Source of the DNA: Microbispora sp. NBC_01189
GTDB lineage: Bacteria; Actinomycetota; Actinomycetes; Streptosporangiales; Streptosporangiaceae
Direction: 5' to 3'
DNA: 64,000 nucleotides
NCBI RefSeq assembly: GCF_036010665.1
Contig: NZ_CP108581.1
Span: forward strand, 5,203,501 to 5,267,500
Part shown: positions 63,177-64,000 of the stretch, one piece after another
Position numbering within the stretch: position 1 is the stretch's first letter
How the letters are laid out: each line of letters begins with the position of its first letter
Position numbers and translations under genes: made by a program
Notes under the pieces: generated by a model
Databases searched by the model: none
Told to the model about the DNA's origin: nothing
Seen by the model: only the letters and a program-made list of their open reading frames with translations

Positions 63177-63818
63177 ATGCGCATCCTCTCTGTGAACGTG
63201 GGCCGGGCCGTCGACGCCGAGTGGGCCGGCGACCTCCGGCGTACCGCCATCGACAAGCGCCGCGCCGAGGGGCGGGTCGCCGTACGCGAGAACGGCCTGG
63301 CGGGAGACGAGCGCGCCGACACCGTCAACCACGGGCACCGGGACCAGGCGGTGTACGCGTACGCCCGGGAGGACTACGACTGGTGGGAGCCCCGGATGGG
63401 CCGCGACCTGCGCGACGGCCGGTTCGGGGAGAACCTCACGACATCGGGGGCCGACCTGACCGGGGCGCTCCTCGGCGAGCGGTGGCGGGTCGGCACCGCC
63501 GTCCTGGAGGTCACCTATCCCCGCATCCCGTGCGTCGTGTTCCGCAACTGGCTCGACGAGCGCGGCTGGGTCAGGCGTTTCACCGAGGCGGGCCGCACGG
63601 GAGCGTACTTCCGGGTGATCCAGGAGGGTGAGCTCGGCGCCGGCGACGAGATCGAGGTGCTGGACCGGCCCGCGGACGGCGTCACCATCGGCGAGTCGTT
63701 CCGGGCCTACCACGGCGACGCGGACCTGCTGCGGCGGATCCTCGGCCGCCCCGGCCGCAGCGACAAGTGGGACAAGGTCGCCCGGCGCGTGCTCGGAAGC
63801 CGCACCGAGGCCTCCTAA
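63177..63818 (+). CDS. MOSC domain protein
   Basis: A 213-residue protein. The MOSC domain is seen in GENLTTSGADLTGALLGERWRVG and VTYPRIPCVVF, where the conserved cysteine may carry sulfur. Such proteins handle sulfur on molybdenum cofactor or related substrates (YiiM-like). TAACGT 6 nt before the ATG and no ribosome site suggest a leaderless mRNA. Its TAA overlaps the convergent TetR-like gene. Confidence 0.88.
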   Translation: MRILSVNVGRAVDAEWAGDLRRTAIDKRRAEGRVAVRENGLAGDERADTVNHGHRDQAVYAYAREDYDWWEPRMGRDLRDGRFGENLTTSGADLTGALLGERWRVGTAVLEVTYPRIPCVVFRNWLDERGWVRRFTEAGRTGAYFRVIQEGELGAGDEIEVLDRPADGVTIGESFRAYHGDADLLRRILGRPGRSDKWDKVARRVLGSRTEAS

Positions 63819-64000
63819 CGCGCGGAGAACCGGGCGAGGATCCGGTCGATCATGCGCCCCCTGTCCGGCCAGGGGAACGCCGGGAGGCCCGCGCTGAGCA
63901 CGGCGTACCCGTGCAGCGCCACCCACAACGCGGTGGCGTCGAGTTCGGGGGAGCCGCTCCCGCTCCCGCCGTCGTCGCTGCCGTTGCGGCCACTCCCGGC
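63815..64000 (-). CDS. TetR-like regulator, C-terminal end (runs off the window)
   Basis: The last 61 codons of a minus-strand gene. The end of the chain (ALWVALHGYAVLSAGLPAFPW) is the ligand domain of TetR regulators of the WHG type. Preceded by a Gly/Ser-rich linker. The start lies beyond position 64000. It ends inside the MOSC stop codon on the other strand. Confidence 0.6.
   Translation of the reverse strand, partial: AGSGRNGSDDGGSGSGSPELDATALWVALHGYAVLSAGLPAFPWPDRGRMIDRILARFSAR

Overview
The window comes from a high-GC actinomycete. Codons end mostly in G or C, GTG starts are common, lipoproteins carry a classical lipobox, and the core order comEA-comEC-holA-rpsT-lepA is typical of Actinobacteria. 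I infer a filamentous genus of the Streptosporangiales (Nonomuraea, Microbispora or Streptosporangium type), but this is a guess from protein style. No rRNA, tRNA, CRISPR array or transposase was recognised.

Layout. 0.1-4.9 kb: an O6-alkylguanine repair protein, miaA, dapF and a large repeat protein. 5.0-10.4 kb: a glycine-betaine/proline-type ABC importer with an ATPase, one permease polypeptide holding two permease domains, and two paralogous binding lipoproteins, followed by a secreted HNH-nuclease-like lipoprotein. 11.4-22.9 kb: a catabolic island. It holds a binding protein, two permeases and two ATPases of a carbohydrate-type ABC importer, an aldehyde dehydrogenase and an iron alcohol dehydrogenase on the minus strand. 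A GntR regulator, a DJ-1/PfpI protein and an alpha/beta hydrolase diverge from it on the plus strand. Both ends of the island carry broken genes.

22.8-28.6 kb (minus): SWIM zinc-finger protein, ECF sigma factor with its membrane partner, an FHA domain fused to a MICAL-like flavin monooxygenase, and a DUF2277 protein. 28.6-35.3 kb (minus): a glycolate/glyoxylate operon aceB-glcD-glcE-glcF-iclR with stop/start overlaps. GlcDEF oxidises glycolate to glyoxylate, malate synthase condenses it with acetyl-CoA, and the IclR protein is the probable controller. 35.4-45.5 kb: a beta-repeat lipoprotein and a duplicated module (FAD oxidoreductase plus divergent SARP/AAA regulator) whose first regulator copy is a pseudogene, with cutA lying inside the first copy.

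45.6-53.3 kb: hflX, hutI, degV, comEA and comEC. 53.3-58.1 kb: an accessory insert between comEC and holA. It has a NUDIX hydrolase, a frame-split HTH/TPR regulator and a SLOG-like nucleotide-binding protein, bracketed by a second copy of the comEC 3' end, then a VapBC45-like toxin-antitoxin pair. 58.1-64 kb: a small helical protein, holA, rpsT, a GH18-like membrane-anchored protein, lepA, a MOSC protein and the 3' end of a TetR-like gene.

The most interesting points are the FHA-flavoprotein fusion, the comEC-tail duplication around the NUDIX/HTH-TPR/SLOG module, an unlisted 33-codon ORF upstream of the ABC operon, and the gene scars marking the island borders.
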